From positions 1-64,000 of the forward strand of contig NZ_JAJISB010000032.1 of the NCBI RefSeq assembly GCF_021245735.1: 64,000 nucleotides of DNA, in the 5' to 3' direction. The notes under the pieces were generated by a model. The model was not told the DNA's origin and searched no databases. It saw nothing but the letters and a program-made list of their open reading frames with translations. Shown here piece after piece: positions 7,164-16,488 of the stretch. The DNA is from Brevibacillus daliensis (GTDB lineage Bacteria > Bacillota > Bacilli > Brevibacillales > Brevibacillaceae). Every line of letters begins with the position of its first letter. Position 1 is the stretch's first letter. Position numbers and translations under genes: made by a program.

Positions 7164-9119
7164 TTATTCAAATCGTAGGGATTCCATCGGATCCAATTTC
7201 GCAGCTTTTGATGATGGCATAATTCCTGCTACTATGCTTACAATCATGCTTACAGCAATACCAAAGAGCATATTTTGACCCGTTAGGTTGATGAGCTCTG
7301 CACCGAAGCTATTTGATAAGATGCTATTTCCTATACCACTAATTGCGATGGCACCTATCACAGCTATTAAACCACTAAATAAACCAAGTAAAGCTGACTC
7401 TGAGAAGAAAATTCGTTTTATATCTTTCTTTCTCGCCCCAACCGCTCGTAATATTCCTATTTCCTTTGTTCTCTCAACTACACTAATATATAAAACGACT
7501 AAAATCATAATCCCCGAAACAATAAGAGAAATTCCGGCAATTCCTGAAAGTAACACAGTAGCCATATCTAAATATGATGTAACTTGTTCAAGCATCGCAA
7601 CCATTTGCGAACCTGAAAATCCATAATCTTCTAATACTAATTTAATATTTTCTACCTGTTCTTGTTCTTCGGCATAAGCATTAATTTGAGTTGGGTTTAA
7701 AGTCAATCCTTGACCTGCATAAGCACTTTCCAGTGTTTCATATTGTGCATATGCCATAGTCATTTCACGTGGTCCTACATTTTCAGCTTTATAAATACCA
7801 GAAACGGTTAATTCCTTTTCAATGGTAACAGGTTTATTATCTTTATCTATATCGTTCACATAGACAGTTATCTCTTTACCAATTATTGACTTGTAGTCTT
7901 CCTCGCTACTTAATGCTTTTGCTAATGCTGGTGTTAAAAGAACTTCATTTTCACTTGGTATCTTTCCTACTTCCAGGTTTTCCTCTTTAACTGAATCGGT
8001 CATTGTAGAGAATTGCAAGATATCTGAATGCTTTTCCCCATATGAAGCACTACTTTTCATGTCAAAAGATGTTACTTTCTCTATTCTATTAACATGCTCT
8101 ATATTTTTGATTTGTTCAATATCTTCTTCATTAAAAGGTTTTTTTGCCCCAAACATAGGCATAGAATTATCAGCATTATCTTCTTCACCCTTAGTGATTT
8201 CAACCATTAATGGGTTCATACTAGAGTTGATTTCATCATTAATATAGTTTGTTACGCCGCTACCTAAAGACAACATGAGAATAACACTTAATATACCAAT
8301 CGAACCACCTAAAGCGACTAATATATTTCTTTTTGCGTTCAATTTCATATTCTTAAGAGCAAGTTTGAATGAAGAAGTTAAGCTTAAACTTTTAGATTTC
8401 ACTTGTTGAGCCGTTTCATTAGATTTATAACGATCCTTTAGATTAATGTCTTCAATAATTTTCCCGTCATCAATTTTCACAATTCTACTACCAGAATCGG
8501 CAACCTTTTGGGAATGAGTTACTGTAATTACTAGCTTGCCTTTTTTGGCAATGTTATCAAGTAATTCAAGTATCTGTTGACTTGTTTCTTTATCTAAAGC
8601 CCCCGTTGGTTCGTCAGCTAAAAGGATGTCTGGTTCGTTAGCCAATGCACGAGCGATTGCTACACGTTGCTTTTGTCCCCCAGAAAGTTGATTTGGCTTT
8701 TTCATCATGTGTTCTTTTAAACCGACTTCAGTTAAAAGTTCTTTCGCTCTTTCATTTCGTTCTTTTTCATTTTTACTTGCCATTTGCATAACAATCATTA
8801 CGTTTTCTAATACACTGAGATGGGGGATTAAATTAAAACTTTGAAAAACAAAGCCAATTTTGCTTTTTCTATAATCATCAAGTTCATATTCCTTCATGTC
8901 TTTTAAGTTCTTTCCTTCTACAAGAACTTCCCCTTCAAAATCAGAGTCCATTCCACCGATAATATTCATTAACGTTGATTTTCCACACCCTGATTCACCT
9001 AGTATGGATACGAACTCACCCTTATTAAAGCTTAGATTTACATTATGCAGTATTTTTGTTTTTTCTTTTTTATATATCGTATATGCTTTATTGATATTTT
9101 TTACTTCTAAAAAATTCAT
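7164..9119 (-). CDS. MacB-type ABC exporter, ATPase fused to FtsX permease
   Basis: Residues 1-225 are an ABC ATPase of the LolD/MacB class: Walker [10 protein letters not shown] at 41-49, signature LSGGQKQR, and Walker [13 protein letters not shown] transmembrane helix near residue 265-290 follows, then a MacB periplasmic-like core domain of about 230 residues facing the outside, and three C-terminal helices of the FtsX type with the [13 protein letters not shown] coupling segment. The length (651) is almost that of Gram-negative MacB. In Bacillota the two halves are more often separate genes. AAGGAG precedes the ATG. Three TetR-type operators lie just upstream. Export of a peptide antibiotic or toxin is likely. 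Confidence 0.85.
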   Translation of the reverse strand: MNFLEVKNINKAYTIYKKEKTKILHNVNLSFNKGEFVSILGESGCGKSTLMNIIGGMDSDFEGEVLVEGKNLKDMKEYELDDYRKSKIGFVFQSFNLIPHLSVLENVMIVMQMASKNEKERNERAKELLTEVGLKEHMMKKPNQLSGGQKQRVAIARALANEPDILLADEPTGALDKETSQQILELLDNIAKKGKLVITVTHSQKVADSGSRIVKIDDGKIIEDINLKDRYKSNETAQQVKSKSLSLTSSFKLALKNMKLNAKRNILVALGGSIGILSVILMLSLGSGVTNYINDEINSSMNPLMVEITKGEEDNADNSMPMFGAKKPFNEEDIEQIKNIEHVNRIEKVTSFDMKSSASYGEKHSDILQFSTMTDSVKEENLEVGKIPSENEVLLTPALAKALSSEEDYKSIIGKEITVYVNDIDKDNKPVTIEKELTVSGIYKAENVGPREMTMAYAQYETLESAYAGQGLTLNPTQINAYAEEQEQVENIKLVLEDYGFSGSQMVAMLEQVTSYLDMATVLLSGIAGISLIVSGIMILVVLYISVVERTKEIGILRAVGARKKDIKRIFFSESALLGLFSGLIAVIGAIAISGIGNSILSNSFGAELINLTGQNMLFGIAVSMIVSIVAGIMPSSKAAKLDPMESLRFE

Positions 9120-9196
9120 TACTTCATCTCCTTAAAAAGTTAAATTTTATGCTAATACCCTTTGGAAAATCATTTCCTCTCCAATTCAGCTCGGAA

Positions 9197-9279
9197 GTGA
9201 CAACGTGTCATATCGAAGGGTAAACCAATAATATACGACAACATGTCATATGTCAACAAAAAATATGACAACATGTCAT
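9197..9279. promoter_or_regulatory. Three TetR operators upstream of the ABC exporter
   Basis: Copies are at 9197-9211 (GTGACA-ACG-TGTCAT), 9235-9249 (ACGACA-ACA-TGTCAT) and 9265-9279 (ATGACA-ACA-TGTCAT, a perfect dyad in its arms). Centre spacings are 38 and 30 bp. Together with the two sites at tetR they define a five-site regulon around this gene pair. Confidence 0.75.
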
Positions 9280-9371
9280 ATTTGATTTATTTAATATAAG
9301 GCAATTAAACGTGCCAAAATTTTAACTTCAATAAACTAATTCATTTACAAATTGTTATTATTTATATAAAA

Positions 9372-9416
9372 AACAACATCCATTTCGATCAAATAACAAT
9401 CAAAATGGATGTTGTT
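9372..9416 (-). terminator. Rho-independent terminator (minus strand)
   Basis: Arms AACAACATCCATTT (9372-9385) and AAATGGATGTTGTT (9403-9416) pair perfectly over 14 bp around a 17-nt loop. On the minus strand a T-rich run follows. It would end transcripts coming from the decayed reading frame to its right. Confidence 0.7.
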
Positions 9417-9429
9417 GAACTAGTTTCTT

Positions 9430-9720
9430 TCTTTACTTTCTTTATTCTTATCCACTTCAGATACTTGATTTGAAGTTCGAAGCGGTAACTCTTTCAGGAA
9501 GATAACAAATCTCCTACAGCTGTAAATGAAGTTGACTGAATGATACCAGCTCCCACCCCTTTGACTTTCTTGGAATCCTCAACCATAGATTTTCCTTTGC
9601 CTGTAATTTTACTATTTTTATGAACTTCTTATTAGGTGTCGGTACAACTAATTGGCTTAGTGTCGGAGAGATAACCAGCAAAACAGACAATCGTTGGTTC
9701 CTGTTTCTCAAAGATGTTAT
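9430..9720 (-). pseudogene. Possible decayed gene, unrecognised
   Basis: On the minus strand one frame reads EPTIVCFAGYLSD, then meets two adjacent stops, continues as KGKSMVEDSKKVKGVGAGII and stops again. A shift of frame then gives KELPLRTSNQVSEVDKNK to a stop near 9419, just before the terminator hairpin. The pattern of short conserved-looking stretches broken by stops suggests an old pseudogene. I cannot assign a family. The rest of 9280-9998 is AT-rich, and apart from the terminator I see nothing else in it. Confidence 0.25.
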
Positions 9721-9998
9721 TGGTAAATTGCTTTTTATTAATTTTAGGGTATTCGGATTTTCGTTTGGAAAAACGTTATAGAGGATTTCTGTGAACAGAC
9801 AATTAAATCGTTTAATTTCGAGTAAATACAAAATACATTCTGAAAATCAACCCAATCCTCGCAATTTTGAACTGGTCTATTTTTTCAAAAAATCGATAAA
9901 TACCTTTGACAACCTTTAAATTTATTTATATAACAATAGGATCGAAATAATTAGCTGATACAAAATTGGGATTAAATTCAAAGAATGGGGTGTGTCTA

Positions 9999-10517
9999 AT
10001 GATTATAAAAGTTGTAGATTATGATCAAAATTGGAACAATGAGTATAAACAAGAAGAACAGGCTATTAAGTCTATCCTTCAAGAAGAATTGGTGAATAGT
10101 TTTCATATTGGTAGTACATCGGTTCCAGGTCTAAAAGCAAAACCAATCATTGATATTTTACTTGTAGTCAATGATAGTAATAAATTGGACTCATTTTCTA
10201 AACAATTTCAAGATATTGGATATGAGGTTATGGGGGAATTCGGGATCACTGGAAGAAGATATTTCCGCAAAGGTGGAGATAATCGTACTCACCAAATTCA
10301 CGCCTTTCAATATAACAGCATAGAAGAAATTGAAAGACACTTAGCATTTAGAGATTACCTTCGTGAACACCCAAAAGTTTGCATACAGTATGGAGAATTG
10401 AAGAGCAAACTTGCGGAACAGTATCCAAATGATATTGATGGATATGGCGACGGGAAGGACGATTTTGTCAAAAGTGTTGAAAAAGACGCTATTAAATGGT
10501 ATTGGACTATCCGTTAA
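9999..10517 (+). CDS. GrpB-family nucleotidyltransferase-fold protein
   Basis: A protein of 172 residues. The GSTSVPGLKAKPIIDILL segment is the nucleotidyltransferase GS...D motif of the GrpB (UPF0157) family; GEFGITGRRYFRKGG and THQIHAF follow, and DYLREHPKV and YGELK end the core. The ATG at 9999 is chosen since GGGGTG lies just upstream; an earlier in-frame TTG at 9966 lacks a site. Family members are often annotated as GrpB or as CoaE fusions, but the substrate is unknown. It is the intact relative of the pseudogene at 1139-1478. Confidence 0.8.
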   Translation: MIIKVVDYDQNWNNEYKQEEQAIKSILQEELVNSFHIGSTSVPGLKAKPIIDILLVVNDSNKLDSFSKQFQDIGYEVMGEFGITGRRYFRKGGDNRTHQIHAFQYNSIEEIERHLAFRDYLREHPKVCIQYGELKSKLAEQYPNDIDGYGDGKDDFVKSVEKDAIKWYWTIR

Positions 10518-10525
10518 TATTATCT

Positions 10526-10549
10526 TTGCTTATTAGATCTTATTAGATC
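10526..10549. repeat. Short tandem repeat
   Basis: The 11-mer CTTATTAGATC occurs twice in direct succession just after grpB. I see no function. The remainder of 10550-10768 holds no gene that I can support. Confidence 0.5.
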
Positions 10550-10770
10550 TTTTTAACCCTCTTTCCACACTATTTTCCGAATACCCTAATTTTATTTTTA
10601 TTGAGTAAATATTGATTTTTTAGATTAAACCTTCTTTGGTCTGGTCGAAATGTACCGTCAGGGAATCCTTAAATTATTCCGCTAGATACCAGCATATCTA
10701 TTACCCCTATAGCCCAATGGGAAGCGGGAACATCACCTTTATGAACAGTGTATACATTCTAAAACAAGCA

Positions 10771-10808
10771 ACAAGGGTCATTACGTTATCCGCAATGACC
10801 CTTGTTTT
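10771..10808. terminator. Rho-independent terminator
   Basis: ACAAGGGTCATT (10771-10782) pairs perfectly with AATGACCCTTGT (10794-10805), followed by TTTT on the plus strand. It lies between the convergent grpB and SCP2 genes and may serve both. Confidence 0.75.
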
Positions 10809-10820
10809 ATTCTGAGAACA

Positions 10821-11141
10821 TTATTTTTTAAATAACCCCTTAAGTTTAAGAGCGAGCGATACATCACCCTTAACCTTTAACTTGCCCGTCATAAATGCTG
10901 TAGTTGGATTAAGCTGATTATTAATCAGTTTAATGAAGTTTTGGTCAGAAAGCTGTAACGTACATTGTGGTTCAAATGGTGTTCCCTCGACGATTTCTGC
11001 CTTTTCATCCTGAAAACGTGCCTGAAATGTTCCACCGTTCTCTCCACTAATATCAAATTGATAAATAACATCCCAGCCTTTGATTACTTCTGGATTGCCA
11101 TTAATTTTTGCTACCAGTTGTTCTAATGCCTGCTTAACCAT
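10821..11141 (-). CDS. SCP2 sterol-binding domain protein
   Basis: A 106-residue single-domain protein. The pattern matches the SCP-2 fold: an N-terminal helix, a beta strand with YQFDISGE, FQARF, a short strand with CTLQLSDQNFIKLINNQLNPTTAFMTGKLKVKGD, and a closing helix. MTGKLKVKGD is the family hallmark. Such proteins bind fatty acyl or other lipids in a hydrophobic cavity. The start has GGGGGGAG nearby. It is monocistronic as far as I can see. Confidence 0.85.
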   Translation of the reverse strand: MVKQALEQLVAKINGNPEVIKGWDVIYQFDISGENGGTFQARFQDEKAEIVEGTPFEPQCTLQLSDQNFIKLINNQLNPTTAFMTGKLKVKGDVSLALKLKGLFKK

Positions 11142-11258
11142 GTTCTCCCCCCTACGTCACAATAGAAAGATTATATCGACAATTGTTAGATTATTCAATA
11201 ATCTCCTTGATTATGACTGAAAAGGAAAGATACGTGTGCGAAAATAGAATATGAACAA

Positions 11259-11420
11259 CTACTCTTCGTTATTGCTTTTGTTTCCTTCTTCTTCTTTGGA
11301 CAATTCCATTAGTTTTTCCATCAAAATATGCTGTGGCATATGCATGAGTCTTTCCAGAGGAATCCCCAATTTTTCCGCTAATTTCACCGCTGTGTCAGCA
11401 GAGATTTGTAATGGTCTCAT
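11259..11420 (-). CDS. yycC: YycC-family small protein
   Basis: A 53-residue protein starting MRPLQISADTAVKLAEKLGI and containing RLMHMPQHIL, which I recognise as the conserved core of B. subtilis YycC. A GGAGG ribosome site lies upstream of the ATG at 11420. The C-terminus is a Glu/Lys/Asn-rich tail. The function is unknown in the family. Confidence 0.75.
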   Translation of the reverse strand: MRPLQISADTAVKLAEKLGIPLERLMHMPQHILMEKLMELSKEEEGNKSNNEE

Positions 11421-11534
11421 TTTCATTCCTCCACTAGTGATATCATTCTACAGCAAAAAGCATGAGAAGTATATATTGTCCTCATGCCCCTTACCTTTTC
11501 TTGCTCTTCAGTTTAACCTATTTCTTGCACACCA

Positions 11535-12107
11535 TTACTTCCCGAACGAAGTTAACAAATCACGTAATTCGCGAACAATGACATGCTGATAATCTGTAGT
11601 CTCACCATAACGAGCCACCATTTCTTTGCGAGCAACCATAATATTATCTTGGTAATCAGCTGCTTCACGATCCGGATTTGCTAGTTTGAAAGCAATCATG
11701 ATCTCTTGAACGTGTGCGGGCCTAGGACCCCATGTACCTAGAACATCACCAGCCGGATTAGTAAAAATCAGGACCGGAATCGCTCTGCCACCCATGGTTA
11801 AATACTGATCCATTGTTTCCAGATGATCTTCCATCACCAGTACTTCAGTAGGGATCTCTGTATCTTCTAATACCTTAAAGAGTACCGGAACGTTGAGAAC
11901 TACATCCCCACACCATTCTGCTGCCAGTAAGAAAGTTCTTACTTGATGCTCTTTTGCAAGGGATTTCAGTTCCTGCTCAATTTCTTCATTTTCGAACGAA
12001 AAACGTTGGTACCAATCTTCAAAAGCATCCTTGTTTTTCTCCATTGTGTCCATGAACTGCTGCATGCTAATTCCAGTTCCATTTTTATGCTGAAGATTTT
12101 CGCTCAT
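11535..12107 (-). CDS. Thioredoxin-fold protein with one active-site Cys
   Basis: A protein of 190 residues of the Thioredoxin_9 type. A helical N-terminal part precedes the thioredoxin core with TFLLAAEWCGDVVLNVP, a cis-Pro region RAIPVLIF and a C-terminal helix. Relatives typically have WCGDC or WCPDC; here the residue after GD is Val, so only a single Cys remains and dithiol chemistry is not possible. The ATG at 12107 has an AGGGGG site; an upstream in-frame ATG at 12167 lacks one. It may be a binding protein, peroxidase-like or monothiol; that is open. Confidence 0.75.
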   Translation of the reverse strand: MSENLQHKNGTGISMQQFMDTMEKNKDAFEDWYQRFSFENEEIEQELKSLAKEHQVRTFLLAAEWCGDVVLNVPVLFKVLEDTEIPTEVLVMEDHLETMDQYLTMGGRAIPVLIFTNPAGDVLGTWGPRPAHVQEIMIAFKLANPDREAADYQDNIMVARKEMVARYGETTDYQHVIVRELRDLLTSFGK

Positions 12108-12204
12108 GAATGTACCCCCTGAATTATCAAATGATTTCCTTACCTGTAAGAGTAGCAGATCAATCATTCTTTTGGCAAAGTGAGGATTGTAATATTCTCG
12201 TACT

Positions 12205-14232
12205 TTATTTGAATCCTACATGTTTGTCGTAAGCATCATAGACCGCACGGCTAATAATTGATGCAGAACGTCCCCCATATCCACCTTCTGGCACGACTAC
12301 CGCAACAGCCAAAACTGGATCGTTAGCTGGTGCATATGAAATGGCTACGCCATTATTAACTCGATCATGACGTCTCCATACTGTTTTACTTTCACCCTTC
12401 TCATCAGATATTGATACAGGAATGTATATATCTTGTTCAGAGGTTCCTGTTTTAGCTGCAACTTGATAGCTCATTCCCTTAAATGCTTGTACAGAAGTTC
12501 CCCCTGGTTGTGTTACTTTGATCATTCCATTTCTAAGAATGTCCCAATACGCTTTGGGTTGTTCAATTGTATTTAATACAACAGGCTCTGATTGAAATAC
12601 GACATTCCCGTTTTCATTTACAATCTTGTCCACCATTTGCGGTTTCAAACGCTTGCCTTCATTAGCAAGGGTTGCCACATACTGAGCTAATTGCATGGTG
12701 GTAGCACGTACTTGCTGACCAAATGATGCCTGAACTATCGCTGCTAACGGACCATACTGCTCATTCATGACTAAATAATCTTCTTTTCCCTTACTCTCAT
12801 TAGGTAAATCTATTTCAGTCGGGACACCAATACCAAATTGATGGTAATTATCCTGTAATATTGAAACTGCCTTCTTACCCTGTTTTTTTGCTACGCCCTC
12901 CCCTATTAATCCCATATAGGTATTAGAAGATTTCGCCAATGCTTTCTCTGGGGTCAGGGTGCCATAGCTATGATGACCGTCATTACTAATCTTGTCTGTT
13001 CCCTTGCCATAATAATAGGTTCCAGAATCTTGCCAACTATGGTTAGGGGTGATTACTCCCTGATTTAAGCCCATTAATAAGGTAATTGGCTTCATCACAG
13101 AACCAGCAGGAACGATTGATTTCGGATGTTTATCATTTTCTGCCACTGCTTTTTCACCTGTCAAAGGACGTACATCATAAGGAGCCTCTCGAATCGTTCC
13201 ATTGGTTACAGAATATTTTATCTGTTCATAAGTCTCTTGATCTGGACCGTGAACCCAAACATTGGGATCGTACTCCGGATAACTTATCATTGTAACAACC
13301 TTGCCCGTCTTTACTTCAATCGCAACTACATAAGCTGTTTTTGCCCCTCTTGCCAGAGAGATATTGCTTCTCAGCTGGGGAAGAAAATCTTTGATAAAAT
13401 CTCGCGTTTCCAGCTGTACACGTTCGTCTATGGTTAGATACACATCGTTTCCACGCTGTGGTTGAACGATCTCCACTTCTCGTTGAACAGATTGATCAGC
13501 TGCCACCTCATACAAGCGGTATCCGTTCTTACCACGAAGCTCCTCCTCATAGCTACGTTCGATTCCATCCAATCCAACTAATTGATTGTCTAGATAACTA
13601 TCCTTTGCTTCCAGATAAAAATCGCTTCCCAGATTTTCAGCAACATTGTATGGCCGAACATATCCTATGCTTTGAACGGCAATTTGTCTTGGGTCATATT
13701 CTCGAATTGGCTTCATTACCACTTCTATGCCTGTAAACTCTTCTTGATTCTCTTCTAAATAAGCAATCTCTTCTGTCGTTAAGTCGTAATGAAGCTCCTT
13801 AGCCAGATAAGTAGGTGCATTTCTGCCCACCTCTACAATCTGATTTTCTTTATTCCAAATGTATCCTACGTCCATCTTCTTTAAGATTTCTTCTTCGGTT
13901 GTACCTTCAAGCACCTTGCTAACTTTTTCAGCTAGGAGTATCATTTCATCCTTTGTCATTACCTCTTCTTCTTGAAACATAGCTGCAAAAGAAGCTTTTG
14001 AAGTTACTAATTTTTTGCCATTCTTGTCATAAATATCTCCACGTACAGCTGGAATGGGGGATTGCTTAAGGGAACGACTGGAGAGTGCCTCCTGAAATTG
14101 ACTTCCCTGTTTGATCTGTAATTCAGCCAGTCTGATAATGATCAAGGAAAACAAGACGAATGTTATCAAAAACATGATTTGGATTCGCTTAGCCCTGCTT
14201 TTTTGCCTATCTTCTTGTTCTGTATGTTCCAA
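12205..14232 (-). CDS. Class B penicillin-binding protein (PBP2-like transpeptidase)
   Basis: A protein of 675 residues. A basic N-terminus and one membrane helix (about residues 18-38) anchor it with the bulk outside. The PBP dimerisation domain follows (RGDIYDKNGKKL), then the transpeptidase with catalytic SVMK (in PAGSVMKP), SSN and KTGT motifs in order. It cross-links peptidoglycan. It resembles B. subtilis PbpA/PbpH-type enzymes; the exact orthologue is not clear. It lies 28 bp from the second PBP gene, and the two are probably cotranscribed with this one downstream. Confidence 0.9.
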   Translation of the reverse strand: MEHTEQEDRQKSRAKRIQIMFLITFVLFSLIIIRLAELQIKQGSQFQEALSSRSLKQSPIPAVRGDIYDKNGKKLVTSKASFAAMFQEEEVMTKDEMILLAEKVSKVLEGTTEEEILKKMDVGYIWNKENQIVEVGRNAPTYLAKELHYDLTTEEIAYLEENQEEFTGIEVVMKPIREYDPRQIAVQSIGYVRPYNVAENLGSDFYLEAKDSYLDNQLVGLDGIERSYEEELRGKNGYRLYEVAADQSVQREVEIVQPQRGNDVYLTIDERVQLETRDFIKDFLPQLRSNISLARGAKTAYVVAIEVKTGKVVTMISYPEYDPNVWVHGPDQETYEQIKYSVTNGTIREAPYDVRPLTGEKAVAENDKHPKSIVPAGSVMKPITLLMGLNQGVITPNHSWQDSGTYYYGKGTDKISNDGHHSYGTLTPEKALAKSSNTYMGLIGEGVAKKQGKKAVSILQDNYHQFGIGVPTEIDLPNESKGKEDYLVMNEQYGPLAAIVQASFGQQVRATTMQLAQYVATLANEGKRLKPQMVDKIVNENGNVVFQSEPVVLNTIEQPKAYWDILRNGMIKVTQPGGTSVQAFKGMSYQVAAKTGTSEQDIYIPVSISDEKGESKTVWRRHDRVNNGVAISYAPANDPVLAVAVVVPEGGYGGRSASIISRAVYDAYDKHVGFK

Positions 14233-14260
14233 ATCCTTTCGTCCCTCATTTCTTCCTTTT

Positions 14261-16318
14261 TTACTTCACGAGTGCCTGAGTAAAAATTCGTTTCACTTTC
14301 GTATCGAGATAATGGCTTCCACCTCTGCCTTTTACATCCTCCACCATGATTGTTAGTAATAATCTCGAATCTTCCACATTAAAAGCCACCATCCATCCGT
14401 ATTCCAAGCCATTCTCTCCTTTACGTTTCTTCAGTTCTGCCGTCCCTGTTTTACCTGCCATTCGGATTCCGGCAGGTTTTGCTTTACGCCCTGTTCCTTG
14501 TGGATGTTCCATTACCTGAATCAAATCCTTTTGTAACAGTTGTGCTGTCTCTTTTGTCATCACATTTTCTTTCCAATATTCTTGCGGCTTCGTATTATCT
14601 ATTGTTAAGGTTGGAGTAAGCATATTTCCGTCATGAAGAAATGCACTATAAACCAATGCCAGATGAAGTGGAGTCATGGTAACCTCCCCTTGTCCGTATG
14701 CTGAGTCTGCCAACTGAATATCGTTTTTCATCTCATTGCTACTAATTTTTGATTTTTTAATTGGATAAGGAAAGGGAATTGACTCCCCGAATCCAAATCG
14801 CTCCGCTCCGTTAAGAAATGTCTTTTCTCCCATATGTAAGGCTGCCTGAGCAAAGAAAATATTATCTGAGTATGTCAGTGCCTGTTCTAAATTTACTGGT
14901 CCTTTTGAATTTCGAACCCGTGTCACATAGTAATTTCCCCATGAATTATCCTTTTGCCAATAAAGCCCGTTCACTCGCATCTCCTGCTCCGCGTCAAGAG
15001 AGCCTGCATCTAACCCAATTGCTGCTGTTATGGGTTTAAAAGTGGAACCAGGAGCAAATGCATTTGCAAAGCGATTAAGTAATGGAGTATTTGGATCTTC
15101 CGAAATTTCCTTCCATTGTGAAGCTGTTAAGCCAAGGATGAATAAGTTCGGGTCATAGGCTGGTGTGCTGACCAGCGCAAGAACTTCTCCAGTCATAGGA
15201 TGAATGGCAGTTACAGTGCCCGCATCATCCTTTAACTCTTCATAAATAGAAAACTGTATGTCACCATCGATGGTAAGAGTAATATCCTGCCCAAGTTGAA
15301 CTGGCTTTTCAACCAACACTTCTTTTTCTATTCCTAATTCATCCGTTATGACAATGCGTGAGCCTGGTGTGCCGTGTAGCTTCTCTTCATACACCTGTTC
15401 TACTCCTGTTTTCCCAACCAAATCTGTAGAATGGTACCCTTTCTTTTGATACATGTCCCACTCTTCATTATTCATACTTCCTATGTATCCCACTAGATGA
15501 GCAGTAGCTTGTCGATAGGGATAATGACGAACTTCCTTTTTACGGAGCATAACCCCGTTTATTTCTTCCAGCTGCGAGAGTGCTTCATCACCTTCTGATC
15601 TTATCGCCAGAGGTACAAACAGCTCTGGTTTTACCCACTTAGCATTTCGCTTTGCATGAAGCTCTTCTGATGTGATATGTAATAGCCTGGCCGTCTCTTG
15701 CTTTTGCTTCTCTGAGTTGGTATCCCATTTTTTTGGGATAATCCCTATCTCAAAGGCGATTCCGCTTGTGGCCAAGGCCTTTCCTGTCCGATCTAGGATT
15801 TCGCCCCGTTTTGAGTTTAAAGTTTGTACTTTTACCTTATCTTTATCCAACATTCCTGGGAAAATCAGAGAAACGCTCCAATTGATTGCCCAATCATCTT
15901 TCTCTTTTTGCTGTTCACGGACCAACTCCATGTTATGTACAAAAGAAATGGGACCTGCACTTGTATCCATTCGTAGCTCATAAGGCATCTGGACACTCTT
16001 CGTATCCGAGAAGAACTCAGTCTTTTTCGTATGGAGATTGGCCTGAATATGTAGATTCTCTACCTCTATACCTTCATAAATATTTTTATAGCGTTTGATG
16101 AACTCGTCTTTTGTTATATCGTTTTTGGATTCGACAGAAAGTTGTTCATACATACGTGCAAAATCCTGATGGCTCCAATTCTCTACATAACTTTGTACTT
16201 GTTTATCTGCCTTTTCCTCGAGTGAGCGAGGATCATTTTTGCTCAGTATGATATAGGTAAAAATCCCACCTGTTATTAAGATAATTCCAAAAAATGCGAA
16301 CAACAGATTCTTCCTCAC
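14261..16318 (-). CDS. pbpC: Class B PBP with MecA-type N-terminal domain (PBP3-like)
   Basis: A protein of 685 residues from a GTG at 16318 that has AAGGAG nine bases upstream; earlier in-frame starts lack a site. A signal anchor is followed by an NTF2-like MecA_N domain (LEEKADKQVQSYVENWSHQD and on), the dimerisation domain with RGEILDRTGKAL, and a transpeptidase domain with STFK, SDN and KTGT. This is the architecture of B. subtilis PbpC (PBP3, 668 residues) and staphylococcal PBP2a. Such enzymes often have low beta-lactam affinity. The gene symbol is by architecture, not proven orthology. Confidence 0.85.
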   Translation of the reverse strand: MRKNLLFAFFGIILITGGIFTYIILSKNDPRSLEEKADKQVQSYVENWSHQDFARMYEQLSVESKNDITKDEFIKRYKNIYEGIEVENLHIQANLHTKKTEFFSDTKSVQMPYELRMDTSAGPISFVHNMELVREQQKEKDDWAINWSVSLIFPGMLDKDKVKVQTLNSKRGEILDRTGKALATSGIAFEIGIIPKKWDTNSEKQKQETARLLHITSEELHAKRNAKWVKPELFVPLAIRSEGDEALSQLEEINGVMLRKKEVRHYPYRQATAHLVGYIGSMNNEEWDMYQKKGYHSTDLVGKTGVEQVYEEKLHGTPGSRIVITDELGIEKEVLVEKPVQLGQDITLTIDGDIQFSIYEELKDDAGTVTAIHPMTGEVLALVSTPAYDPNLFILGLTASQWKEISEDPNTPLLNRFANAFAPGSTFKPITAAIGLDAGSLDAEQEMRVNGLYWQKDNSWGNYYVTRVRNSKGPVNLEQALTYSDNIFFAQAALHMGEKTFLNGAERFGFGESIPFPYPIKKSKISSNEMKNDIQLADSAYGQGEVTMTPLHLALVYSAFLHDGNMLTPTLTIDNTKPQEYWKENVMTKETAQLLQKDLIQVMEHPQGTGRKAKPAGIRMAGKTGTAELKKRKGENGLEYGWMVAFNVEDSRLLLTIMVEDVKGRGGSHYLDTKVKRIFTQALVK

Positions 16319-16453
16319 GCTGATCCACTCCTTATATAAAAAAGAATAGATGATTACCCCTTCTGAATATATAGACGATGGCTGACAGCTTCCTAATAAA
16401 ATGCTCATACGTATTACATCAATCTGTCATTACCGAGTCATCCTAGTAGCCAC

Positions 16454-16488
16454 AAAAAAAGAACCTCGGCATGCTTCTACCTTGGTTC
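16454..16488 (-). terminator. Rho-independent terminator
   Basis: On the minus strand GAACC...GG and CC...GGTTC form an imperfect hairpin followed by seven T. It overlaps the stop codon of the oxidoreductase gene and separates it from pbpC. Confidence 0.65.

Noticed and set aside
9514-9831. Minus-strand open frame of 105 codons
   Set aside because: Its composition is not protein-like, and the neighbouring frame shows a better, though broken, coding pattern. I report that as a possible decayed gene.
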